The notes under the pieces are model-generated. The model was not told the origin of the DNA. It was given only the letters and a program-made list of their open reading frames with translations, and searched no databases. The position numbers and the translations under genes are program-made. This document shows, piece by piece, positions 54,041 through 62,844 of a DNA stretch of 64,000 bases. Each line of letters begins with the position of its first letter. Positions within the stretch are counted from its first letter, which is position 1. Origin of the DNA: Vibrio diabolicus (GTDB lineage: Bacteria > Pseudomonadota > Gammaproteobacteria > Enterobacterales > Vibrionaceae); contig CCKK01000020.1 in the NCBI GenBank assembly GCA_001048675.1, forward strand, positions 310,001 through 374,000, given 5' to 3'.

Positions 54041-55220
54041 GAGCGTAACCAAAAATAAGACTAATATTGTTGCCACCAAAAGCAAAAGAGTTGCTGAGAA
54101 TCGCTTTGTTACCCAGTTTGGTTGGCGTCTCAACTAACGATATATGGATATCGTCTGCCTTGGTTTCGCAGTGTTGTATTGGCAAATCAAGGTTGTACTT
54201 GAGAATATGCCAAGCGATCGCGGCTTCCGTTGCACTTGCAGCGCCTAATGTGTGTCCGGTAAGTGGCTTTGTAGAGCTCACAGGGACGGAGTCACCAAAG
54301 CAGCGATGAATGGCTTTGCTTTCCATCACATCGTTTAACGGCGTTGCTGTGCCATGCGCGTTGATGTAACCAATGTCTTGCGCTGTAAGTCCTGCATTGG
54401 CCAACGCTTTTTTCATCGCTTCTTCTGCGCCTAAACCTTCTGGATGTGGTGCGGAAATATGGTGTGCGTCTGAGCTGTCGCCAGCTCCGAGAAGAGCAAC
54501 GGGCGCAGGTGTTTTGCTTAGCAACATTAATGCTGCGGCTTCGCCGATATTGATGCCGTTGCGATGTTGGTCAAACGGCTTACAAAGGGTATCGGATAGA
54601 GCTTCTAAACCGTTAAAGCCGTTTAGCGTTAGGCGACAAATGGTATCCACGCCACCCACAATGACCGCATCAACAATGCCAGAGCGAATCAGGCGTTGCG
54701 CGGTTAAAAAGACACGACCACTAGAAGAGCAAGCGGTTGAAACTGAGTAATGTGGGCCGCTCAAATCAAAGTAGGCGGCAATAAAATCGCTGCAGTTGCC
54801 AAGCTCTTGTTTGGTGTAATGGTAGTCGGCAGGAAACTCACCGTTTGCCAGCTTTTCGCCAAATGCGACTTCGCCATCTGAAATGCCAGATGTGCTGGTG
54901 CCGATCACGACTGCGATACGGTCACGACCATATTTAGCAATGGCGTCACGCACGTCGCTTTCGATTTGCTGCAAAGCTGACAGTGCGAGGCGGTTGTTTC
55001 TCGTATCAAACTGGCTGAGTGCGGTCGGTAATTGCGGTAACGTCTGTGCAATTCGACCGATTACTGTTTGGCGGCCTGAATTTAAAATATCTTGGTCAAC
55101 CACCATGTTGGATGGCTTCGCTCCCGATAAACACTGATGGATGAGCGCGTCATCTTGTCCCATGGCAGAGTGAAAGCCACAGGCCTGAATATACAAAGGT
55201 TGAGAAGAGCGAATAGGCAT
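54033..55220 (-). CDS. Beta-ketoacyl-ACP synthase of the aryl polyene locus (ApeO-like)
   Basis: This is a 395-residue ketosynthase with an intact Cys-His-His set: STACSSSGRVF, NAHGTATPLND and KPLTGHTLGAASATE. In characterised APE systems the main chain-extending ketosynthase ApeO works with a chain length factor, ApeC. No inactive ketosynthase-like partner lies beside it here, so either the partner is outside the window or this locus works without one. It follows the DUF3261 gene after 20 bases. Confidence 0.85.
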   Translation of the reverse strand: MPIRSSQPLYIQACGFHSAMGQDDALIHQCLSGAKPSNMVVDQDILNSGRQTVIGRIAQTLPQLPTALSQFDTRNNRLALSALQQIESDVRDAIAKYGRDRIAVVIGTSTSGISDGEVAFGEKLANGEFPADYHYTKQELGNCSDFIAAYFDLSGPHYSVSTACSSSGRVFLTAQRLIRSGIVDAVIVGGVDTICRLTLNGFNGLEALSDTLCKPFDQHRNGINIGEAAALMLLSKTPAPVALLGAGDSSDAHHISAPHPEGLGAEEAMKKALANAGLTAQDIGYINAHGTATPLNDVMESKAIHRCFGDSVPVSSTKPLTGHTLGAASATEAAIAWHILKYNLDLPIQHCETKADDIHISLVETPTKLGNKAILSNSFAFGGNNISLIFGYAHD

Positions 55221-55240
55221 ATTGTTATTCTAAATTGTTC

Positions 55241-55852
55241 TTAATTAATCTGATGTTGCAGTGTTTGAATAGAAATTGAAAACTGATGTTTGAGGTGATG
55301 AAAATCAATCTCACCCTCTAACTTGTTCGAAGAGCTGTATTGAATCTCAATGATCTTTTCACCGTCGCTATCAAAGATGGCGCGAGAATTATTTTTATCA
55401 ATAATTCGCCACCTTACCTCATTTAACGATCCTTCCCAAGCGGAACTCGGCCAGAGCGTGATCATCAGGTTAAATAATACCTGTTCTGGCTGCGGTAGCG
55501 AACCTTGTAAACCGTTGAGTACTTCGGTTTGGATTTGTTCTCCATCGTAAGACAATGACAGTACTCTTGTCCCCCAGGATGAGAAGCCTGCTAGCACCAC
55601 TTCGTTGTTGGTTACTTGCAGTTGTACCGGAAGTTGCTCAGATGTGGTTTTACCATCTATTGCCCAAGAAGCCGTAATCAACTGACTGGCAGACAACTGG
55701 TAGCCCAAGCTTGCGGGAGTGGGCAAGCTAACTTGGGTGTGCTCGTCAATGTCGACCTGAGGCGTCGATTGGTGAGGGACCAAGCTGCATGCACTTAAAA
55801 ACAGGCTCAGTGCGAATAACGTCGCGCAGCGAAAGGCGTGATTGAAAATCAT
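55241..55852 (-). CDS. DUF3261 lipoprotein of the aryl polyene locus
   Basis: This is a 203-residue lipoprotein. The signal peptide ends with lipobox LFLSACSLV (Cys about 22). The remainder is predominantly beta-strand and belongs by appearance to DUF3261, a family found in APE operons. It is probably an outer-membrane-side accessory of pigment transfer. The gene overlaps the MMPL exporter gene by four bases (ATGA), so it is translated right after it. No catalytic motif is evident. Confidence 0.8.
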   Translation of the reverse strand: MIFNHAFRCATLFALSLFLSACSLVPHQSTPQVDIDEHTQVSLPTPASLGYQLSASQLITASWAIDGKTTSEQLPVQLQVTNNEVVLAGFSSWGTRVLSLSYDGEQIQTEVLNGLQGSLPQPEQVLFNLMITLWPSSAWEGSLNEVRWRIIDKNNSRAIFDSDGEKIIEIQYSSSNKLEGEIDFHHLKHQFSISIQTLQHQIN

Positions 55853-58191
55853 GACGTCGTTTCCTCTGTTTTAATTGCAATCGGAGAGAGCAGCCAAGCG
55901 ACAAAAATACCACTTAACACCGTAATGCCGAAACTGTGAATTGCGTGAGTTTGGCTGAGTGACAGCAACCCAAATGACAACACTGTGGTGATTGCCGAAA
56001 GGGTGATCGCCAATAGTGTGCTCACACTGCGGGCTTTCTCGGCAAAGAACAGAGTGTAATCGATCCCTATACCAAGAATGAGCACCAAGCCAAGCAAGTT
56101 GAACAGGTTTAATGTTGTTCCCATCGCGACAGCCGTTGCCAGACCGCAGGCGCAAGCAATCAATGATGGCAGTAAAACTCGCCAACTGTGTTGCAGACCG
56201 TACCGCTTGATTAACACCAGAAAGATCACAGTACTGGCGGCTGCCAACAGATCCATGATTTTGATTCGGTATTCACCAAATAGGGCGGAAATTTCTTCTG
56301 CTTTGTTTAGGTAAACAACATCAGACTGCGATTTGGCAAATGCCTTAACAACGGCGGAGTCTTGCAATTGGTTTAACACCACTACCGTTGCAGATTTTCC
56401 TTTGATCTTACCCAAATGGAGAAAACGCACAGGCGCTGATACTGGGTTTTGCAAGTACTGATCAACCGTGACAGGGATAAAGTCGGCGTCCATTTTAGGC
56501 TTTTTACTTAAGCTCAGTCCGGAAGCTAGTGGGCTGGATTGTGTCGCGTAAAGATCGCGAATCAATTGATAGTCTTGTTGCTGACGCTCCACCGAGCTCA
56601 AGTAGCGACTCAGACTCTGGTAGCTTTCGATGGTGCTGTCCGCTTTCCACGCTTCTAATGTTGGCGTCAAAGACTCCAGCTTTTTCATTAGGTTTTCGTC
56701 ATCGTCGGCGGTAACGACCAACATTTGCTGAGAAGATTGCATGCCACTGAGCGTCGTAATCAAGGTTTCTTGCTGCTTGAGATCGTTCGGCATCGTTTGC
56801 AGCAGACGAATGTCGTCATCGTAGTTCAATTGCAGCAAGAAAAAGCCACTCGCAACCACACATAACATCGGTAATCCGACTTTAATTCGAGGTTGATTCC
56901 AAAGCGTTAACCATTTCGCCAACAGTGATTGTCCCGGTAAATTCGAAACGGAGCGCGATGGGTTACGAGCCAGTATCGGATACCAAGCCACCACGGTGAT
57001 GTAAGCGGCAATCAGACCAATGGATGAAAACAGCGCAAGCTGCTGCAAACCAGGAAACGGTGCCACTAACATGCCCAAATAGCCGATCAAACTGGTGATT
57101 AAGCCCAGTGTGATCGCTATGAAAATGTGCTTTAACCCTTGCTCGCTATCCCATTCATTTCCCGCCGCAAGACGTTCCGTTAGGTAGTGGAATGCGTAGT
57201 CGATAGACACACCGATTAAACTTGCGCCAAACACTAAGCTGAACAGATGGACTTTTCCAAAAATCCACGTCGTAACGGACAACGCAACGAGCAAACCAAT
57301 GGTGATGGAAAGCAGTGCCAGAGACAGTGGCATCACACTACGAAAGACCAACACGAACAATGCAATGATACCGAGCAGAGAGAACACACCGATGGTACTG
57401 ATCTCCGATTTTGCACTTTGCGTACCAAAGTCGGCGTAAAATAGAACGCCAGTATGTGCGACTTCAGCGCCATATTTCTGCGCGACGCTGTGTTCTAGCG
57501 CTTGAATATCAGGGACTGCAAGCTGCCCAGTTAGGCTATAAGGCGAGTCTTTTAGTTCGGCAGTAATAAGCAAGTATTGAGCACCGTCTTTTTCGACGGA
57601 CAGATAGCCGTTATCCAATCGGAAAGAGGACGATTGCTGGGTAACTTGGCTTAAATAATCACGAAATAGCAAGAAAGGGTCATTTTGTAACTCTTGTCCG
57701 GTCACTCCAGAAAACGGGTTGTACAGCGACTGAATCACATGCTGCACTTGCTGTTCTGGGTTTTGGCTTAAACGTTCTCGTTGTTCAGACGTCAGCAATT
57801 GGAATCGGTGCTTAAAGTAGTAACTCGCCCAAGCTTGCTGTTCTTGAGGTGAGATTTTTCCTACCACATCGCGAAAATGATTACTTTGGCGTAACTCCTT
57901 ATCAAACTCTGCAGCCGCTGCAAAAAGGGCGTTTTTGTCCGGCGCTGTGATCACGAAAATGACTTTGTCGCTCATACTTGCCGAGACCGACTCAAAGGCT
58001 TGCTCAGCCACCGGGTTTTGTTGGTTCTTAGGCAGCAGTTTTAAAATGTTGGTCTCAATCGGAGACTCTGCACTCCAAACCCATTGTTTGAGTAGCAACG
58101 CGCCCGCTAAAACAACGAGATTGAGCCAAACCAGAGCAAAGGTGTGAGTGCCGAGACTGAGTTTAGAAACGGAATTGAGCGACTTCGGCAT
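55849..58191 (-). CDS. MMPL/RND-type exporter of the aryl polyene locus
   Basis: This is a 780-residue inner membrane protein with twelve predicted helices in two six-helix halves, each with a large periplasmic loop. This is the layout of MMPL lipid exporters. The transmembrane segments include the FGASLIGVSIDYAFHYL and LILGIGIDYTLFFAEKA pairs, whose GxxxDY motifs are hallmarks of proton-driven RND/MMPL transport. I prefer ATG 58191 (MPKSLNSV), behind AGGA. A longer frame from 58251 is open but runs deep into the LolA-like gene. It probably moves APE lipids across the inner membrane. Confidence 0.88.
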   Translation of the reverse strand: MPKSLNSVSKLSLGTHTFALVWLNLVVLAGALLLKQWVWSAESPIETNILKLLPKNQQNPVAEQAFESVSASMSDKVIFVITAPDKNALFAAAAEFDKELRQSNHFRDVVGKISPQEQQAWASYYFKHRFQLLTSEQRERLSQNPEQQVQHVIQSLYNPFSGVTGQELQNDPFLLFRDYLSQVTQQSSSFRLDNGYLSVEKDGAQYLLITAELKDSPYSLTGQLAVPDIQALEHSVAQKYGAEVAHTGVLFYADFGTQSAKSEISTIGVFSLLGIIALFVLVFRSVMPLSLALLSITIGLLVALSVTTWIFGKVHLFSLVFGASLIGVSIDYAFHYLTERLAAGNEWDSEQGLKHIFIAITLGLITSLIGYLGMLVAPFPGLQQLALFSSIGLIAAYITVVAWYPILARNPSRSVSNLPGQSLLAKWLTLWNQPRIKVGLPMLCVVASGFFLLQLNYDDDIRLLQTMPNDLKQQETLITTLSGMQSSQQMLVVTADDDENLMKKLESLTPTLEAWKADSTIESYQSLSRYLSSVERQQQDYQLIRDLYATQSSPLASGLSLSKKPKMDADFIPVTVDQYLQNPVSAPVRFLHLGKIKGKSATVVVLNQLQDSAVVKAFAKSQSDVVYLNKAEEISALFGEYRIKIMDLLAAASTVIFLVLIKRYGLQHSWRVLLPSLIACACGLATAVAMGTTLNLFNLLGLVLILGIGIDYTLFFAEKARSVSTLLAITLSAITTVLSFGLLSLSQTHAIHSFGITVLSGIFVAWLLSPIAIKTEETTS

Positions 58192-58783
58192 CCGTGAGTT
58201 CCTGAGGTAGAGAGGTCTGGTTCGTAAACGTGATTTCGGTTTTATCGCCACGCAGCTCTTGTAGGGTTAGGCGATCAATGTGCGTTTTACCTGAAAGGGT
58301 GATGGCTTTAAACACCGCATTTAATGGCGACTGTTTGGGCACTAAAACGAGCTGCCACTGATTGTTCTCAACTGAAAAATCGAGTGTGAATTGTTCTTGC
58401 AGTGCAGAAGTATCCCCGTGGAACACGGATAAAAACACATGGCTAAAGTAGAACGCCATTGGGTTTTCTTCTGCAGAGATCGTTTTCGGAGCTTGGTCGG
58501 CAAAAGTCTGACGAAGTTTGTTTTCCGTCAATACCAAATTGACTGCGAAAGGTTCTGTTTGTTGCCACAACAAGCCATGTGTTTTGCTCAGTGTGAACTG
58601 ACCTTTAGAGGTTAAAGGTTGACTAAATATTTCCAGATGACGCTGCTGCGTAAAATCTCCGCGTATGATTTCATGCTGAGACAACTGCTGTTGAAGCGAT
58701 GCCAAATCCGTTACGTTTGCAGTCGGTGTGGCCAGTGCTGGAACAGACAATATCAGCAAAAAAGAGAGTAACCACTTTTGCAT
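58163..58783 (-). CDS. LolA-like periplasmic carrier of the aryl polyene locus
   Basis: This is a 206-residue periplasmic protein with a cleavable signal peptide (MQKWLLSFLLILSVPALA). It resembles outer membrane lipoprotein carrier LolA, with a short N-terminal helix and a curved beta-sheet. Visible parts are RGDFTQQRHLEIF and SKGQFTLSKTHGLLWQQ. It probably ferries the APE lipid across the periplasm from the MMPL exporter. Its ATG overlaps the stop of the thioesterase gene by one base, and its end overlaps the exporter gene by 29 bases. Confidence 0.85.
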   Translation of the reverse strand: MQKWLLSFLLILSVPALATPTANVTDLASLQQQLSQHEIIRGDFTQQRHLEIFSQPLTSKGQFTLSKTHGLLWQQTEPFAVNLVLTENKLRQTFADQAPKTISAEENPMAFYFSHVFLSVFHGDTSALQEQFTLDFSVENNQWQLVLVPKQSPLNAVFKAITLSGKTHIDRLTLQELRGDKTEITFTNQTSLPQELTDAEVAQFRF

Positions 58784-59229
58784 TAGTTCAGGCTCCCATG
58801 GTTGTGCCATCGCTCTACTTTATCTAAAAAGACTGCTGGAGAAACAAAGCACATCTCTTGCTTTTCAATGGATACGGCGACTTGCGTTGTATGCGCTTTG
58901 CACATGCGTTGATTCGTTTCGGCGTCGTAAATCACGTAATCCACACGCAAGCGGTTTTCCCACTCCGTGAGTTGCGCGGTAATGCGAATGGCGTGATTAA
59001 ACGGAATCGCCTTGACGTATTTAACGCGCGTGTCGATGATCGGCCACATGTACCCAGAGTCTTGCATATCGCGATAGCTGTATTGGATCTTCTCCATCAG
59101 CACACGACGCGCTTCTTCAAAATATCGAAAGAAGTTGCCGTGATAAATCACGCCCATCGGGTCAGCATCTTGGAATGAGGTGACTATAGTCACCTCCGCT
59201 TCTAATGGGTAGAGAACCTGCTCTTGCAT
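58783..59229 (-). CDS. Acyl thioesterase, 4HBT family, of the aryl polyene locus
   Basis: This is a 148-residue hot-dog thioesterase of the 4-hydroxybenzoyl-CoA thioesterase group. ATG 59229 overlaps the lyase stop by one base (TAATG), which fixes the start. The active-site Asp is in FQDADPMGVIYHGNFFRYFEEAR (given here in parts: DADPMGVIYH and NFFRYFEEAR). It may release or edit acyl chains during APE assembly; the specific substrate is inferred. Confidence 0.86.
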   Translation of the reverse strand: MQEQVLYPLEAEVTIVTSFQDADPMGVIYHGNFFRYFEEARRVLMEKIQYSYRDMQDSGYMWPIIDTRVKYVKAIPFNHAIRITAQLTEWENRLRVDYVIYDAETNQRMCKAHTTQVAVSIEKQEMCFVSPAVFLDKVERWHNHGSLN

Positions 59230-60782
59230 TATACCTCCGCGTAGAGTGGCCAATGACGTTGCTGAATGCGTTCAATAAAATGACGCAAATCTTGTTCTAA
59301 CGGGCGATCTTCAATCACAAATTCAAACTCGCTCAGTACGGCGTCACGAATTACTCGCAAACTCTGACTCATGTGGTGTTCGTCCAATTCGTTATGACGG
59401 CGACGAATCTCAATCGCTTGAACGCTTGCTAGGAGTGAAGCCGCAGTAACTTGCTCTGTTAACTCAAGTACGCGTAGGCAATCACGAGCTGCAATGGTGC
59501 CCATGCTCACTTTGTCTTGGTTGTGACATTCGGTTGAGCGAGAAAAAACGCTCGCTGGCATGGTGTTTTTTAACGCTTCTGCCGTCCACGCTGAGATACC
59601 AATCTGAACCGCTTTAAAGCCGTGGTTGATCGGTTTTCGCTCGCCTTCTGCACCAGTTAAGTTAAACGGCAGGCCGTTATTGAACTTGTAATCCATCAGT
59701 TGCGCCATCTGACGGTCCAGCAAATCAGCTAAGTTGGCAATGTTCACTTTCAACGTATCCATCGCCATTGCGATATGACCACCGTAGAAGTGACCGCCGT
59801 GCAGAACGCGCTCGTTGTCGCCATCGATAATTGGATTGTCGTTGGCACTATTTAGTTCATTCTCAATCAATTGACGTAGCCAAGGCAGTGAGTCTTGCAC
59901 CATGCCAATCACGTGTGGCGCACAACGCAGCGAGTAGCGATCTTGCAGTCGGTCGCTATTGCGTGGCGGACGTTCAGCATTGAGATCATCACGCAGCCAA
60001 GCCGCAACTTGCTGTTGACCAGGGTGAGGTTTTACCGCAAACAATGCTTCATCAAAGTGGAAGTCATTACCTTGCATACCCACAGAGACCATCGCGGTAA
60101 TCTTGGTGCAAAGCTGCGCTAGGTATTCCGCGCGCTTGTAGGCAAGACAGGCGAGGGCAGTCATCACGGATGTACCGTTCATTAACGCCAAACCTTCTTT
60201 TGGTTTTAGGCGAATTGGCTCAATGCCCAGCTCTGCAAACACTTCTTGTGTTGGTCGCACATCGCCTTTGTAAAGTACTTCGCGCTCGCCAATCAAGGTC
60301 GCCGCTAGGTACGACAGAGGCGTCAAATCGCCGCTTGCGCCCACCGAACCTTCTTGTGGAATACGCGGCGCAATGTCGTGATTGATAAGCGTAACGATTT
60401 GGTTCAACAGATCGTGAGACACGCCAGATACGCCTTGCGATAATGAACATAAACGTGTTGCCAACACCGCGCGAGCCTGTTCATGAGAAAGGATTTGACC
60501 CAAGCCACAGCCATGGAAGCGCGTAAGGTGCAACGGAAGTTCATCCACAAGCGCGGATGGAATCGCCACTGTACATGAATCGCCGTAACCCGTGGTCACG
60601 CCGTAAATAACGCCTTCTTCTTTCAGTAATCGTTCCAGAAACGCCACGCCACGATCGATTTTCGCGGTAAATTCTGGCGAGGTGTTCATGCTTGCCTTTG
60701 CACCTTGAGCAATGGCAACGACATCTTCGATGGTTAAAGATTGGGCACCAAAAGTGATGTTGTGATTATTGTTGTTTGTCAT
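59229..60782 (-). CDS. Aromatic amino acid/histidine ammonia-lyase family enzyme of the aryl polyene locus
   Basis: This is a 517-residue lyase with the MIO cofactor tripeptide Ala149-Ser150-Gly151 in GSVGASGDLTPLSYLA and the catalytic Tyr60 in IYGVTTGYG. The selectivity positions read Phe89-His90 (TRFHGCG). By analogy with tyrosine lyases (His89), Phe at this position favours phenylalanine, while His90 is shared with tyrosine lyases. Histidine lyases have Ser-His here. It may supply an aryl acid for APE synthesis, but the starter precursor is not proven. It overlaps its neighbours, consistent with operon coupling. Confidence 0.87.
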   Translation of the reverse strand: MTNNNNHNITFGAQSLTIEDVVAIAQGAKASMNTSPEFTAKIDRGVAFLERLLKEEGVIYGVTTGYGDSCTVAIPSALVDELPLHLTRFHGCGLGQILSHEQARAVLATRLCSLSQGVSGVSHDLLNQIVTLINHDIAPRIPQEGSVGASGDLTPLSYLAATLIGEREVLYKGDVRPTQEVFAELGIEPIRLKPKEGLALMNGTSVMTALACLAYKRAEYLAQLCTKITAMVSVGMQGNDFHFDEALFAVKPHPGQQQVAAWLRDDLNAERPPRNSDRLQDRYSLRCAPHVIGMVQDSLPWLRQLIENELNSANDNPIIDGDNERVLHGGHFYGGHIAMAMDTLKVNIANLADLLDRQMAQLMDYKFNNGLPFNLTGAEGERKPINHGFKAVQIGISAWTAEALKNTMPASVFSRSTECHNQDKVSMGTIAARDCLRVLELTEQVTAASLLASVQAIEIRRRHNELDEHHMSQSLRVIRDAVLSEFEFVIEDRPLEQDLRHFIERIQQRHWPLYAEV

Positions 60783-62482
60783 GTGGCTGATTACTTAAAG
60801 TCCAGAAGTTAAAAAAGTTATACCACTGTAACGGCGCTTGCAGTGTGTGGTGTTCTAATCTTTGTGCGTACTGTTGAACAACGCGTTCTAGTGCCTGCCG
60901 ACGCTCCTTGCGTGGTAGCGTGATTTGGTCACTAAAGTGTTCAAAGTACACATTAAAATGCGGAGTGTTTGCTTCGTCGTCGCGTAGGCCGAAGAGTAGG
61001 TAAACCGGTGCTTTTAATACCGAGGCCAGCATGAATGGGCCTTGCGGGAATGGCGCGGGTTTACCAAGAAAATCTGCCCAAACGACACGATTTTCTTTGC
61101 TGGTGGAAGTGCGATCGCCAACGATCACCACCCATTCGCCTTGCTCGATTTTTTGTTTGAAGCAGAATCGCGGTGTCTGGCCCCATTGAGCTGACTTGAA
61201 TCAGATTCAGTTCCGAATTTGGGTTTACCGCCTTCATTACCGCATTAAATTGTTCAGCGTGTTGGGTAAATACCAAGGCATTGATTTTGACATGAGAGTG
61301 TCGACGACCAAGCGCGCGGCAGAGTTCGATATTGCCAAGATGCGAGCCTAAAATGAGCACGCCTTGTTTTTTCTGCGCCATCTCTTCGAAATGATGCTGG
61401 CCGTGAATGGTTAGGTTATCGACGTTAAAGTCACCTTGCCATGCAGCCAGTTTTTCGAGCATGGTTCGCCCAAAAGAAAGCAGATGATGATAGTTGTCCA
61501 ACTGTTTTGGTAGTGCGATGTTCTGCTGCGCTGCGTAGCGCTGCAAGTTTTGCAGGTAAATCTCAGACGCTTCGCGGGCAGATTTACCCGTGAAGTGGTA
61601 GTAGCGCATGACTAGTTTTAAAATCAGGTCGAACGCTTTTCTACCGAACAAGCGGTAAACCGCGAGCAAGGTTTTGATGCCTAAAATCGTGCCTTGTTCT
61701 TTTCGTTTCGACCAGTGGGCATTACTGTCGTCTGTGTGACGGCGCTTTCTGGCGAGTAGTGAAGGGATGCGCGGCAACATGCCAAAAAATAGGCGAGTGT
61801 GCATCCAGCTTATCTTGACGTTATCCCACAATGCGTCGAAGTGGGAAATGCCACCTTCAGGGTAGATCACGCGCGTTGGAACAAAATCAATATCGACGCC
61901 TTCCCAATACATTCGCACCAGAATTTCGATATCAAAATCCATGCGCTTGCCGATGTTGTACTTGTTCAACACGGCGACCGTTTTCGCCACTGGGTAGGCG
62001 CGAAAACCGCACATGCTGTCTTTGATAGACAGTGACAAGGTTTCTATCCACACCCAAACGTGCGTAGCGTAGCGACCATACAAACGGGATTTAGGTACGC
62101 TCTCGTCGTATATCGGTTGGCCCGAAATCAGGTTATCTGGTTTTGTTTCGCTGGCGCTGAGCAATTTCGGCAATGCTTCTAGGTCGTGCTGACCATCTGC
62201 GTCGATTTGAATGGTGTGCGTAAAACCAAGCTGGTGAGCTTGATGTAGGCCAGCCATTACCGCGCCACCTTTACCTTGGTTTTCGCTCAAACTAATCAGT
62301 TTTATCAGTCCTTGCTCACTCAAAGCTGAAAGCGCTTGTTTGGTGTCTTCATTGCTGCCGTCGTCCACGACCAGCACTGGCAAAGCGAAAGAGGATAACG
62401 ACGCAACCACGTCTGCAATTGTGCTGCCGTGGTTGTAGCAAGGAATTAAAAAGCAGGGACGGTAATCACTCACGTGACTCAC
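60766..62482 (-). pseudogene. Glycosyltransferase family 2/LpxL-type acyltransferase fusion, frameshifted
   Basis: The N-terminal part (about 1-240) is a GT2 glycosyltransferase with PCYNHGSTIADVVASL, VLVVDDGSNE and the metal-binding IDADGQHD. The C-terminal part (about 270 onward) is an LpxL/HtrB-like acyltransferase with ILGSHLGNIELCRALG, where the His is catalytic. The frame breaks at a run of six A on the minus strand (T run at 61149-61154 on the plus strand). With five A the frame continues into VIVGDRTSTS and the C-terminal portion to 60766, giving 571 residues. As written, the first frame ends at 61061. The joined product fits APE acyltransferase/glycosyltransferase proteins. The break may be mutation or sequencing error. 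Confidence 0.85.
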
Positions 62483-62834
62483 CCAGTTTCATTTTGCCTG
62501 AAGAGTGAGTCACCAAGGTTTCACCGTTTTTCGATGTGTACTTAAAGGTCAATTTCTCGCGCTCATTGTCCCAAGAGAGTGAGAGACAAACGTCGGCGTT
62601 TGGCTGAATCGGCTCTTGAAATTTGATGACTTCCATTCCTTTAAATACCTTGGGGGTGTTCAAATATTGAACGGCGTAGAACAACGCCCAGTCAATTTGA
62701 GTGACGCCGGGTAAAAGAGGAAAGTGACTGAAATGACCTTGGAAATCTAAGATGTCAGCATCCACACGCAGCGACAGCTCTGCGGTGTGGTCACTCACTT
62801 CAATATTCTGAATAGTTGGTTTTCTTTTATCCAT
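62466..62834 (-). CDS. apeI: ApeI family 3-hydroxyacyl-ACP dehydratase
   Basis: This hot-dog dehydratase works in APE chain synthesis. The frame is open to 62873, but ATG 62834 (MDKRKPTIQNIEV) lies ten bases after the ligase stop and gives 122 residues, the family size. The FabZ/ApeI-type active-site stretch GHFSHFPLLPGVTQIDWA carries the catalytic His. It overlaps the glycosyltransferase gene by 17 bases. Confidence 0.87.
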   Translation of the reverse strand: MDKRKPTIQNIEVSDHTAELSLRVDADILDFQGHFSHFPLLPGVTQIDWALFYAVQYLNTPKVFKGMEVIKFQEPIQPNADVCLSLSWDNEREKLTFKYTSKNGETLVTHSSGKMKLGESRE

Positions 62835-62844
62835 GTTACTAGCT

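Noticed and set aside
54041..54133. Hydrophobic N-terminal extension of the ApeP-like dehydratase
   Set aside because: The apparent membrane segment is the ketosynthase 3' end read out of frame. The real protein starts at 54040.
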